A stretch of 64,000 nucleotides of DNA, from NCBI GenBank assembly GCA_023435705.1, contig JAEYRH010000009.1:310001-374000 (forward strand), given 5' to 3'. Below the pieces are notes generated by a model. The model saw only the letters and a program-made list of their open reading frames with translations, did not search any database and had not been told where the DNA came from. Source of the stretch: Bacillota bacterium. GTDB taxonomy: Bacteria > Bacillota > Clostridia > Christensenellales > UMGS416. How positions within the stretch are numbered: position 1 is the first letter of the stretch; each line of letters starts with the position of its first letter. Positions 32,529 to 40,140 of this stretch are shown one piece after another. Position numbers and translations under genes: made by a program.

Positions 32529-34214
32529 CTATTCCTGTCTGAACGCAACCCGGACGGCCTCTTCCACGGAGATGATCCCCTTGGCTGCCAGATCAGCGCA
32601 TTCCTCATGCAGCATTCGCATGCCGCCTCTGCGGGATGATTCCACGATTTGCTGCAGCGGTGCGCGGGAATGGATCATTTCGCGGATCTCCTGATTCACA
32701 GTCAGGATCTCGTAGACAGCCTGCCGGCCTTTGGTGCCGGTGCCGCCGCAGCTCACGCAGCCATTGCCTTTGCGAAACCAGCCCGTGCCGGGTGTGAGGC
32801 CCACCAGGCTCAACAGCGCCGGGTCAGGTTCATAATCCCTGGTGCATGAGGGGCAGTTTTTTCGCACCAGCCGCTGGGCCATCACACCCACCAGCGACGC
32901 CGAGAGCAGGAAGGGCTCCACGCTCATGTCCTCCAGGCGGGTGATCGTGCTGGCAGCGTCGTTGGTGTGGATCGTGGAAAGCACCAGGTGGCCTGTGATG
33001 GCTGCGCGGATGGCAATTTCCACCGTCTCCTCATCGCGGATCTCGCCCACCATCACGATGTTGGGGTCCTGCCTCAAAATGCTGCGCAGGCCGGAGGCAA
33101 AGGTGAGGCCGGCCTTGGCGTTCACCTGCACCTGGTTGAGGCCTGCCATCACATATTCCACCGGGTCCTCAATCGTAATGATGTTCTTGATGGGGTCGTT
33201 GAGCTCGTTCAGCATCGCATAAAGCGTGGTCGTCTTGCCGCTGCCGGTTGGGCCGGAGATCAGGATGATGCCATGGGGGTGCCGGATCAGGCTCTCAAAC
33301 CGGGCCATATTCGCAGGCGTCATCCCAAGGCCTTCCTTCGGAATCAGGAAGCTGCCCCGGTCCAGCAGGCGCATCACGACTTTCTCGCCATACACGGTGG
33401 GCATCGTGGACACACGCACGTCGATGTTGCGGCCGCCGGTGGCGAGGTCAAGCCTGCCATCCTGAGGGCGGCGCTTTTCGGCGATGTCCAGGTTGCTCAT
33501 GATCTTGATGCGGGCCACGATGGCCGCGTGTGCGTTCTTCGGCGGTGTCAGCGCCACGGTGAGCACACCGTCCACGCGGAAGCGCACCCGCACGCCGCCC
33601 TCGCCGGGCTCAACGTGGATGTCGCTGGCGCGGGCGTTGGCGGCCTGCTCCAGAATTGTGTTCACCAGGCGCACGATCGGCGCGCTGTTTACGCCGTCGC
33701 TCAGGTCAATGGCATCCAGGTCGTCCTGCGTGGCGGCAGGGCCTTCGCGGTTGAATTCCTCGATGGCCTGCTCGGCCTTCTTGCTGCCGTAGATACGGTT
33801 GATTGCAGCGATGATGGATGGGCCCCGGGCAAGCATGGGCTGCACGTCCATGCCAGACACGGTGCGCACATCGTCGATGGCAACGATGGAGAGCGGGTCC
33901 TCCATGGCGATATAGAGCTTGTTGCCATCGGTTTTGATGGGCACAAGCGTGTGGCGCTGGGCAATCTGCACCGGCACACATTGTTCGATGCCCGCGGGCA
34001 GATAGACGTTGGCCACGTCCACAAAGGGAATGCCAAGCTGGAACTCCAGCATTTCGATGATCTGCTGCTCGGTGACCCAGCGCCGCTCTTTCAGAACGTC
34101 GCCCAGGCGCTTGTTGGTCTCCTTTTGAATGCGCAGCGCCTCTTCCAGCTGCTGCTGGGAGAGGTGACCGGCCTCTACGAGCATTTCACCAAGGAACTTC
34201 CGGCGTATCGCCAT
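32529..34214 (-). CDS. pilB: Type IV pilus extension ATPase PilB
   Basis: A 561-residue GspE/PilB ATPase. An N-terminal MshEN-type domain (about 1-150; KFLGEMLVEAGHLSQQQLEEAL) of a type that often binds cyclic di-GMP or nucleotides precedes the ATPase core with Walker A GPTGSGKTT, IVMVGEIRDEETVEIA and HLVLSTIHTND. The zinc tetracysteine CPSC ... CVSC separates it from PilT. It drives pilus extension. The first gene of the pilus operon, with promoters at 34246-34290 and 34455-34462. Confidence 0.96.
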   Translation of the reverse strand: MAIRRKFLGEMLVEAGHLSQQQLEEALRIQKETNKRLGDVLKERRWVTEQQIIEMLEFQLGIPFVDVANVYLPAGIEQCVPVQIAQRHTLVPIKTDGNKLYIAMEDPLSIVAIDDVRTVSGMDVQPMLARGPSIIAAINRIYGSKKAEQAIEEFNREGPAATQDDLDAIDLSDGVNSAPIVRLVNTILEQAANARASDIHVEPGEGGVRVRFRVDGVLTVALTPPKNAHAAIVARIKIMSNLDIAEKRRPQDGRLDLATGGRNIDVRVSTMPTVYGEKVVMRLLDRGSFLIPKEGLGMTPANMARFESLIRHPHGIILISGPTGSGKTTTLYAMLNELNDPIKNIITIEDPVEYVMAGLNQVQVNAKAGLTFASGLRSILRQDPNIVMVGEIRDEETVEIAIRAAITGHLVLSTIHTNDAASTITRLEDMSVEPFLLSASLVGVMAQRLVRKNCPSCTRDYEPDPALLSLVGLTPGTGWFRKGNGCVSCGGTGTKGRQAVYEILTVNQEIREMIHSRAPLQQIVESSRRGGMRMLHEECADLAAKGIISVEEAVRVAFRQE

Positions 34215-34245
34215 GTTTCACTCTCGTTTATTCTTTGATCTGTGA

Positions 34246-34290
34246 ATTATACTCTTGTGACATATGTAATTCAATGAAAATACTTGTCAA
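34246..34290 (-). promoter_or_regulatory. pilB proximal promoter(s)
   Basis: On the minus strand TTGAAT (34269-34274), a 17-bp spacer and TATAAT (34246-34251). A TTGACA (34285-34290) just upstream could be the -35 of a second start. Confidence 0.65.
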
Positions 34291-34454
34291 TCCCAATCGA
34301 TGCATGACAAATTGAGACTGTATTCTTCATTGGTAGATAGATGCCCATGACCAAACATGCTTAATCAGCCCCAGTCTGTTTTACATAGGATATGTCACCA
34401 GTAATGAATTTGGGAATCTCTGCCTATGTTTACTTTCTCATGCAAATTGTCAGA

Positions 34455-34463
34455 ATTATAGCA
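34455..34463 (-). promoter_or_regulatory. pilB distal extended -10 promoter
   Basis: Minus-strand TGCTATAAT; it would give a leader of about 240 nt before pilB. Confidence 0.5.
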
Positions 34464-34539
34464 CTCCATATTCGAAAAGCAATGCTGATGCTGTAACCAT
34501 ATTATGGCAGATTGGTGGCAGAAGTGCGGCAAGAATGCG

Positions 34540-34582
34540 GCGAATACCCCTGCGCGATATGGGCAGGGGCATTCGCTATATT
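34540..34582 (-). terminator. Strong hairpin after the GYWKTH gene
   Basis: A 14-bp stem with one wobble pair and a loop of about 8 nt, 30 bp past the stop codon. The T-tract on the minus strand is poor, so it may be a processing or stability hairpin. Confidence 0.5.
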
Positions 34583-34610
34583 GTATTCACATTTTCACTG
34601 AAAGCTTCTA

Positions 34611-35930
34611 TCAATCGGCGTGGCCGGGGCCGATGATTCCGTTGTTGTACTGATCAAGTGTCGTCATCCAGCCAAGCACCATGTTCTTGTCGGCTTTGGA
34701 AAGCTTGTCCCAGTCGGCGGCGTTTTTGGTTGCCAGGAAGGTGTCAGCTGCTGCGATCACTGATGCCACTGCGGAATTGCTGGCACCGTTCTTGATGTTG
34801 AGTTTGGCTGCCAACAGTTGAGCATACAACTTGACGATGCCGTTAGAGGCGCCTCCAGACATGCTGAGGTAGCTGACTGCACTGCCCGCGGTTGTGACGT
34901 ATATGCTCTTTGCCCCGCCGGAGGTTCCGAGCCAGACCGGCAACAAGTCGGTCACAACGTCTCGTTGCGGCCCAAAGCCGGCGTGGGTTTTCCAGTAGCC
35001 GATCGTCCTGGTCTTGCCAGTGTTGATCCGCACGATCGTTACGGTCGCACTGTCGGAATCCAGCAGCGCCCCGTCGTCAAGCGCGTTGATGGAAGCCGTG
35101 TTGGTAAAGTCACCATCCACATTGGGGCCGAAATGCCACGGATAGAGGATGGTGTTGCTGTCACTGTATTGGCCCAGATCACCGGCAAAGGTATCTGATA
35201 CACGCACCGATGCGTGGATTTCCGTCGCCTCGGGGAACACGCGGGTGGCGTCCGGTGAGGGCCCGAAGGGCACGCCCAGGTGGCCGGAGTGGTTGGTGAT
35301 CGTGATGCTGGAGTCTGCCTTGTAATTCACGCCCGGTATCGCGTCATAACTGAAGGTGTATGCATAGGTATGGGTTTCACCGGGAGCCAGCACAGGATAA
35401 GAAGCAGTATTGGCTGCGACGGTCTGCTTTTCAACCCATGCATTTCCTTCGCGGGCATAGAGCGTCAAGTGGATCGCCAAGCCCTCAGTTGCCACAGCTC
35501 CGCCGTTGGTGACGGTTACGGTGCCTGACAGTGTTTTGTCGATCACGGGGCCTGATTTTGTCAGTGTGAGCGTATAAGTAGCCATAGGATCTTCTTGCAT
35601 ATAATACTCGCCGGGGTTTCTGTCCAGCACCCCTGTCTTCTCAATGTCCCACGACCAGGTCCTGGTGTGGGTGGCGCTCAGCGAAACATCGGCTGATAGG
35701 GTTGTGCCACTTTTGCCGGGATTGTCGGGCACAACATAAGCAACCATGGCGGGCATCACGTCGGCTGTTGGTGCTTCGTCAGGCGTTTCCTGCCCGGTGA
35801 TGTCTGCAGCAGCGATGGCTGGATCTTCTTCAGTGGGCTGATCTATGCCGTCTGCGGCAGCCACGCCGCTCCAGGTGAACAGAAGCATCAGTGCCAGAAC
35901 TGTGGCGATGATCTTTTTCATGTTTGTCAT
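34611..35930 (-). CDS. Secreted GYWKTH-motif protein
   Basis: A 439-residue exported protein of unknown function. A clear signal peptide (MKKIIATVLALMLLF..., cut near the AAADG at about 27) is followed by an acidic Thr/Ala-rich stretch, a beta-sandwich region (about 85-300) with repeated THT/YTL strands, and a C-terminal domain that opens TRTIGYWKTHAGFGP. That motif recurs in large secreted proteins of Gram-positive bacteria. No sortase motif or C-terminal anchor is present. It lies immediately upstream of the pilus operon on the same strand and shares a leader element with the major pilin, so it may be a pilus-associated surface factor. The start at 35930 is supported by AGAGG; Met4 is an alternative. 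Confidence 0.8.
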   Translation of the reverse strand: MTNMKKIIATVLALMLLFTWSGVAAADGIDQPTEEDPAIAAADITGQETPDEAPTADVMPAMVAYVVPDNPGKSGTTLSADVSLSATHTRTWSWDIEKTGVLDRNPGEYYMQEDPMATYTLTLTKSGPVIDKTLSGTVTVTNGGAVATEGLAIHLTLYAREGNAWVEKQTVAANTASYPVLAPGETHTYAYTFSYDAIPGVNYKADSSITITNHSGHLGVPFGPSPDATRVFPEATEIHASVRVSDTFAGDLGQYSDSNTILYPWHFGPNVDGDFTNTASINALDDGALLDSDSATVTIVRINTGKTRTIGYWKTHAGFGPQRDVVTDLLPVWLGTSGGAKSIYVTTAGSAVSYLSMSGGASNGIVKLYAQLLAAKLNIKNGASNSAVASVIAAADTFLATKNAADWDKLSKADKNMVLGWMTTLDQYNNGIIGPGHAD

Positions 35931-36023
35931 ATTATGTCAACCTCTCTGCATTCATTTCGCTCGTTGTTCTGGAGTCGAGCGCTCTGTTTTCAGCCTCGCT
36001 TTGGGATTGCGGGGTTAACCTTG

Positions 36024-36079
36024 CAGAGACCGGATTATCTCGTCCTTTCGGAGTTTGGACCGAATCTTTGTGTGGCGAG
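36024..36079 (-). ncRNA. Candidate cis-regulatory RNA element, copy A
   Basis: Minus strand: CACAAAGATTC, GGTCCAAA, CGAAA, ACGAG, ATCC and CTCTG. It shares block order and spacing with 29892-29949. Here GATT and AATC flank the core, and GTCC/GGAC close an inner loop. It starts close to the predicted transcription start. Confidence 0.35.
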
Positions 36080-36086
36080 TATAGCA
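36078..36086 (-). promoter_or_regulatory. Extended -10 promoter of the GYWKTH gene
   Basis: Minus-strand TGCTATACT; predicted start near 36071 gives a 140-nt leader. Confidence 0.55.
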
Positions 36087-36322
36087 GAACCTTTAACAAT
36101 TTCTATGTGATATTGCTTACGTAAGTGTGGCAAACAAGCGGTTGAACTAGGGCAAAGTTGAGGCTGCGCAGAACCAAAACATGAATGTTGTAGAATAGAT
36201 TAATAATCGCAATACCCTGCGCCTGTGATTCCCAATTCCTTCCACTCCACCCATTTTGTGAAAGAGTTATTTCCCCCCTCTATTCACATACTATTCCTGC
36301 AATTTGCGATGGAGGGTTGCCT

Positions 36323-37999
36323 ATGACCGGTTTGCTGGCCGCTGTCCAGCTGTTTTTCAGCATCATCATCGGGCTGTATTTCCTGTTCCAACTGAAAAGC
36401 CAACAATCCACCCGTGCCGCCGTGACCCACGATAGCCGCAAGGAGATGGACAAGCTCGCAAAGCTCCGCCAGATCCAGCTCACCAAGCCCCTGTCTGAAA
36501 AGGTGCGGCCCCAGAAGATGGACGACATCATCGGCCAGGAGGAGGGCATCAAGGCCCTGCGGGCGGCGCTGTGCGGCCCCAACCCGCAGCATGTGCTGAT
36601 CTATGGTCCTCCCGGCATCGGCAAGACCTGTGCTGCAAGGCTGGTGCTCACTGAGGCCAAGGCCAGCCGGGTTTCCCCGTTTGGCCGCGAAGCGAAGTTT
36701 GTGGAGATGGACGCCACCTGCGTGCGCTTTGACGAGCGCAGCATAGCCGACCCGTTGATCGGCTCGGTGCACGATCCCATTTATCAGGGGGCCGGGGCCA
36801 TGGGTGTGGCGGGCATCCCGCAGCCCAAGCCCGGCGCTGTCACCAAGGCCCACGGCGGCATCCTGTTCCTTGACGAGATCGGCGAGCTGCACCCCACACA
36901 GATGAACAAGCTGCTGAAGGTGCTGGAGGACAGGCGGGTCTATTTCGAGAGCGCTTACTATTCCGAGAGTGACTCCAACATCCCAAGCTACATTCATGAC
37001 GTATTTAAAAATGGGCTTCCAGCGGACTTCCGGTTGGTGGGGGCGACCACGAGGAACGCAAACGACATCCCTGCGGCGATCCGCAGCCGGTGCGTGGAGG
37101 TGTTCTTCCGGCCCTTGGAGGAAAACGAGATGGCGCTCATTGCCGAGGGTGCTGCCAAAAAGGCCGGTGTGGCGATGGAGGATGGCTGTGCGGAGATGGT
37201 GGGGCGCTATTCGGCCAACGGCCGTGACGCAGTGAACATCGTGCAGATGGCAGCCGGCGTGGCAGTGAGTGAAGGGCGCAGCGGCATCACGCTGGAGGAT
37301 TTGGAGTGGGTGCTGAACAACGGCAACTACACCCCATCGCACAAGGTGCGTGTGCCACGCAGGCCGGCTGTGGGTGTGGTGAACGGCATGGCCGTGTGCG
37401 GCCCGCAGCAGGGCGCGGTGATGACGATAGAGGTGATTGCCGAAAAAGTGGCGCAAGGCGTTGGGAAACTCACGCTGACCGGCGTGCTGGAGGAAGAGGA
37501 GATGGGCAGCGAGGGGCACAAGGTGCGCATGAAGAGCGCCGTGCGCTCCAGTGTTCAAAATGTGTGCACGATGCTGCACTCCACAGTTGGTATTGACACA
37601 TCAGACTACAACATCCACATCAACTTTCCCGGCGGTATCCCGGTGGACGGCCCCTCGGCGGGCCTGGCCATTGCCTGCGGCCTCTACTCGGCGGTGCATG
37701 GCCTGAAGGTGGACAACACATTGGCGCTCACCGGCGAGATCTCGATCCGTGGAGACATTTATCCGGTGGGCGGCGTGCCGGTGAAGCTGAAAGCCGCGGG
37801 CACTGCCGGGGCGCGCAGGGCGTTCATCCCAGCCAGCAATTGGCAGCAGAACTTTGAGAAACTGGGGCTGGATGTGGTGCCTGTGCGACATTTCTTTGAT
37901 ATTCTCCATGAAAACGGCGCGTTTTTGGAGGAGGAGCCGGCTTATGCACCAAGCCTGCCGGCGGCAAGCGCCACGGTGCTCAGCGCAAAAGGGGAGTAA
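36323..37999 (+). CDS. lonB: LonB-type ATP-dependent protease
   Basis: A 558-residue membrane-anchored Lon family protease. An N-terminal helix (about 5-22) is followed by an AAA+ module with Walker A GPPGIGKT (about 95-102) and GGILFLDEIGELHP, then a Lon protease domain with catalytic Ser in VDGPSAGL (about 443) and Lys in VPVKLKAA (about 487). It lacks the long LonA N-domain. In Bacillus, LonB is forespore-specific, so its presence hints at a spore-forming lineage but does not prove it. GGAGGG seven bases before the ATG at 36323 sets the start. Single-gene unit convergent with the MFS gene. Confidence 0.93.
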   Translation: MTGLLAAVQLFFSIIIGLYFLFQLKSQQSTRAAVTHDSRKEMDKLAKLRQIQLTKPLSEKVRPQKMDDIIGQEEGIKALRAALCGPNPQHVLIYGPPGIGKTCAARLVLTEAKASRVSPFGREAKFVEMDATCVRFDERSIADPLIGSVHDPIYQGAGAMGVAGIPQPKPGAVTKAHGGILFLDEIGELHPTQMNKLLKVLEDRRVYFESAYYSESDSNIPSYIHDVFKNGLPADFRLVGATTRNANDIPAAIRSRCVEVFFRPLEENEMALIAEGAAKKAGVAMEDGCAEMVGRYSANGRDAVNIVQMAAGVAVSEGRSGITLEDLEWVLNNGNYTPSHKVRVPRRPAVGVVNGMAVCGPQQGAVMTIEVIAEKVAQGVGKLTLTGVLEEEEMGSEGHKVRMKSAVRSSVQNVCTMLHSTVGIDTSDYNIHINFPGGIPVDGPSAGLAIACGLYSAVHGLKVDNTLALTGEISIRGDIYPVGGVPVKLKAAGTAGARRAFIPASNWQQNFEKLGLDVVPVRHFFDILHENGAFLEEEPAYAPSLPAASATVLSAKGE

Positions 38000-38018
38000 T
38001 CCCCTTGGATCGAAGGAT

Positions 38019-39311
38019 TTAACCCTGTTTTTGACCCGTTCCCTCCTTACCCGCCCTTGTTTTTGCCGAAGGCAAAAATTCAAGGGGGGATGTCGCCCGC
38101 AGGCGACAGGGGGGATTTTTATATGCCACTGCCACCAACCCGCACACCGCCAGCACCCCCGCGCCGCAGGCAATGGTGACGATCCCCAATGATTCGCCAG
38201 TCAATACATATCCAAACACCAGCACTGCCACCGGCAGCGTGAGGTTGCCCACCGAGCCCACAATGCCGAACACCCTGCCCGCCATGTTGTTGTCGATCGT
38301 CTGCTGCAGGATTACGGTGTAGTTGGTGGAAATCACGATCACCGAAGCGCTCAGCAGGAAGAACACCGCCAGGTAGGGGAAGACTGGCTGCACGCCCAGC
38401 CCAGCCAGCAGGCCGGAGGCCAGTTGCATCACCCCCAACGCCACCAGGCCGCCAAACATCCAGACTTCCCGGCTTCCCTTTGGCTTGCGCGTGCGGATGA
38501 GCAACGCCGCCGCCACGATGCCAAAGCCAAAGGCTGACTCGATATACCCCAGGTTCCGCGCACCGTCGCCAGCCAGGGAGTTGGCCAGCACCGGCATCAC
38601 GACCTGCACAGAGCCCACGAAGAAGTGCACCACCGCTACCACAGCCAGCAGCGCCATCAGGCGCTTGTGGGCTAGGATGTAGGTATAACCTTGCCGCAGC
38701 GTTTCTGCCATCGGGGTTTTCACAACGGCACTATCTTCGCGCTGCGGTAACCTCAGCATCCATTCGCAGAGTGCCGAGGCGAAAAAGGACAACCCATTGA
38801 ACACGAAGATGAATCCATAACCCAGCTTCGACACCGCCATGCCGCCCAGCACGGGGCCGGCGATGTTGGCAATGCCGCTCAATAGCTGGCTGGTGCCGTT
38901 GGCTTTGACCAACTTTTCTTTTTCTACGATTTGCGGCATTGCGGCCAGTACTGCCGGATTGAAGAAAGCCGATGCCGCAGAAAGCAGCACCTGCACCGTG
39001 ATGATCACCGCCAGGTTGAGCTGGCCTGTCAGATAGACCGCAAGCACCGCCATGATGGCCAGCCCCCGCACAATGTCTGTGCAAACCAGGATGCCCTTGC
39101 GGTCAAACCGGTCGATGAACCCGCCGGTGAAAAACCCCAGCACCACCGACGGCGCCATGGAGGCGAACAGGGTCAGCCCCATCTTGGCCGGTGAGCCGGT
39201 GGTTTGCAGCACCCACCAGGAGAGCGCCAGCGCGTAGAATTTGTCCCCAAGCTGCGAGATGAACTGGCCCCCCAACAAAAGCGCCAGGTTGCGGTCAAAC
39301 TCTCTTTTCAT
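38019..39311 (-). CDS. MFS transporter with repeat-derived C-terminus
   Basis: A 430-residue major facilitator of the drug-efflux type (MFS_3/enterobactin exporter-like): twelve hydrophobic segments and a motif-A-like loop (GGFIDRFDRKG) between helices 2 and 3. The last 33 residues (from about KNPPCRLRATSPLEF) are encoded by a palindromic repeat element and a GC-rich run, not by transporter sequence, so the native end was replaced by repeat DNA. The first 397 residues look complete, so activity may remain. GGAGGAAAT precedes the ATG. It is 13 bp downstream of the MerR gene and controlled with it. Confidence 0.9.
   Translation of the reverse strand: MKREFDRNLALLLGGQFISQLGDKFYALALSWWVLQTTGSPAKMGLTLFASMAPSVVLGFFTGGFIDRFDRKGILVCTDIVRGLAIMAVLAVYLTGQLNLAVIITVQVLLSAASAFFNPAVLAAMPQIVEKEKLVKANGTSQLLSGIANIAGPVLGGMAVSKLGYGFIFVFNGLSFFASALCEWMLRLPQREDSAVVKTPMAETLRQGYTYILAHKRLMALLAVVAVVHFFVGSVQVVMPVLANSLAGDGARNLGYIESAFGFGIVAAALLIRTRKPKGSREVWMFGGLVALGVMQLASGLLAGLGVQPVFPYLAVFFLLSASVIVISTNYTVILQQTIDNNMAGRVFGIVGSVGNLTLPVAVLVFGYVLTGESLGIVTIACGAGVLAVCGLVAVAYKNPPCRLRATSPLEFLPSAKTRAGKEGTGQKQG
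38060..38115. repeat. REP-type element overlapping the MFS gene end
   Basis: TTTTTGCC-GAA-GGCAAAAA (38060-38078), then GGGGGGATG, the stem TGTCGCC-CGCA-GGCGACA (38091-38108) and GGGGGGA. Same frame as 32484-32523 with a different stem. Confidence 0.7.
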
Positions 39312-39324
39312 ATTTCCTCCGTGG

Positions 39325-39846
39325 CTACTTTTTGATGAGCTTTTCGCGGATGGATTTGATTTCCCGGTCAGGCAACCCCAATGCCTTCAGAAAGCGTTCA
39401 TGCAGCTCAGGGGAGTGCTCCTCAAACTCTGCGTGCAGCCGCAGGGCGTCCTCGCCGCTGAAACCGGCCTCCTCCAGAGCATCGCGCCAATTCCGATGGA
39501 TATCCTCCATGTCTCCGGTGAAAGCGCCTTGTATGATTGCTATCACAGCCGCCTGCCGCCGCTTCACGGCGATGATTTCCTGATTGAGCTCGGTCAGGCG
39601 CTTTAAAAGCACCGCCTCCAACTTGGTGCCGGAGCCCATCAGCAGCCGCCTGATTTCCTCCAGCGGGATGCCGGCATCCCGATAAGCAATCACCGTTTCC
39701 AATCTGCGCTGATCTGCTTCACTGTAGAGCCGGTAGCCTGCAGTGCTCCGCTCCGATGGCTTCACCAGCCCGATTTCGTCGTAATATAGCAGCGCCGTGC
39801 GCGACATGCCGTATTGCCGCGCCAGCTTCCCGGCGGTCATGGCCAT
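39325..39846 (-). CDS. MerR family transcriptional regulator
   Basis: A 173-residue regulator. The N-terminal winged helix (TAGKLARQYGMSRTALLYYD, then EIGLVKPSERSTAGYRLYS) and the dimerisation coiled coil are classic MerR; the C-terminal part (about 100-170) resembles TipA-S/multidrug-sensing sequences and has no metal-binding Cys. It controls the MFS gene behind it through a promoter with a 19-bp spacer (39883-39913), the geometry MerR proteins untwist to activate. The start at 39846 has AGAGGTG upstream; the second Met, six bases on, is possible. Confidence 0.92.
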   Translation of the reverse strand: MAMTAGKLARQYGMSRTALLYYDEIGLVKPSERSTAGYRLYSEADQRRLETVIAYRDAGIPLEEIRRLLMGSGTKLEAVLLKRLTELNQEIIAVKRRQAAVIAIIQGAFTGDMEDIHRNWRDALEEAGFSGEDALRLHAEFEEHSPELHERFLKALGLPDREIKSIREKLIKK

Positions 39847-39866
39847 TGTGGGATCACCTCTTTGCG

Positions 39867-39876
39867 GTAACGTTAC
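39867..39876. promoter_or_regulatory. Perfect 10-bp palindrome
   Basis: GTAACGTTAC in the predicted leader of the MerR gene, about 20 bp from its start; a possible second protein site. Confidence 0.4.
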
Positions 39877-39882
39877 AGCAGC

Positions 39883-39913
39883 ATCATAAACTATAAAGCA
39901 GTAGTCAGGTCAA
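39883..39913 (-). promoter_or_regulatory. MerR-type promoter with 19-bp spacer
   Basis: Minus strand TTGACC (39908-39913), a 19-bp spacer and TATGAT (39883-39888). The spacer contains the dyad ACTA...TAGT. Over-long spacer plus dyad is the hallmark of MerR-activated promoters. Confidence 0.7.
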
Positions 39914-39954
39914 GAGGGTATTTTCGAACCCTCATTACTACCCTTTTCCCAAAA

Positions 39955-40002
39955 AAACCCTCTCCCCCAATTCCATGGGGGAGGGGCCAGGGGAGAGGGT
40001 TT
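39955..40002. repeat. Palindrome AAACCCTCTCCCC type
   Basis: AAACCCTCTCCCC (39955-39967) and GGGGAGAGGGTTT (39990-40002) are perfect inverse copies, with an inner CCCCC...GGGGG. A related arrangement lies at 60936-60999. The 294-bp gap holding it has no gene. Confidence 0.7.
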
Positions 40003-40140
40003 CTTTCTGGGGGAGGGGGCTGTGGAGAGCGGGTTTATTCTTGGGAAGGCGTGGGGGAGATGGTGTCTTGATATGGGGAGGGGCCAAGGGTGGGGTTATT
40101 GCCTGTCTTTTGGCAGGGCAGATGATTTATGTAGCCTTGA

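Larger units (their letters stand above)
34215..34610 (-). other. 396-bp region upstream of pilB
   Basis: AT-rich, no gene. It holds two or three minus-strand promoter candidates and, at 34540-34582, a strong hairpin (GCGAATACCCCTGC against GCAGGGGCATTCGC, one G-T pair) that probably terminates or processes the transcript of the GYWKTH-protein gene. The 240-nt leader from the distal promoter has no motif I recognise. Confidence 0.5.
35931..36322. other. 392-bp divergent control region
   Basis: No gene. The minus side holds an extended -10 (36078-36086) and a leader of about 140 nt with the shared RNA element. The plus side, toward lonB, holds a CATACTA (36287-36293) that resembles a forespore sigma -10, but no convincing -35. 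Confidence 0.5.

Noticed and set aside
22773..36000. Pilus cluster as a type II secretion or competence locus
   Set aside because: Presence of PilT, PilM/N/O, two pilins with class III leaders and PilX/V/W-like minor pilins fits type IV pili; no secretin or com-specific genes are present.
36024..36079. c-di-GMP-I (GEMM) riboswitch
   Set aside because: CACA and GAAA are suggestive, but the conserved GGCAAACC and ACGCAAAGCC segments are missing. Kept only as an unassigned element.
39955..40140. CRISPR array or tandem repeats in the GC-rich gap
   Set aside because: Runs of GGGGAGGGG are irregular with no constant spacer; the real structure is one palindrome (39955-40002).
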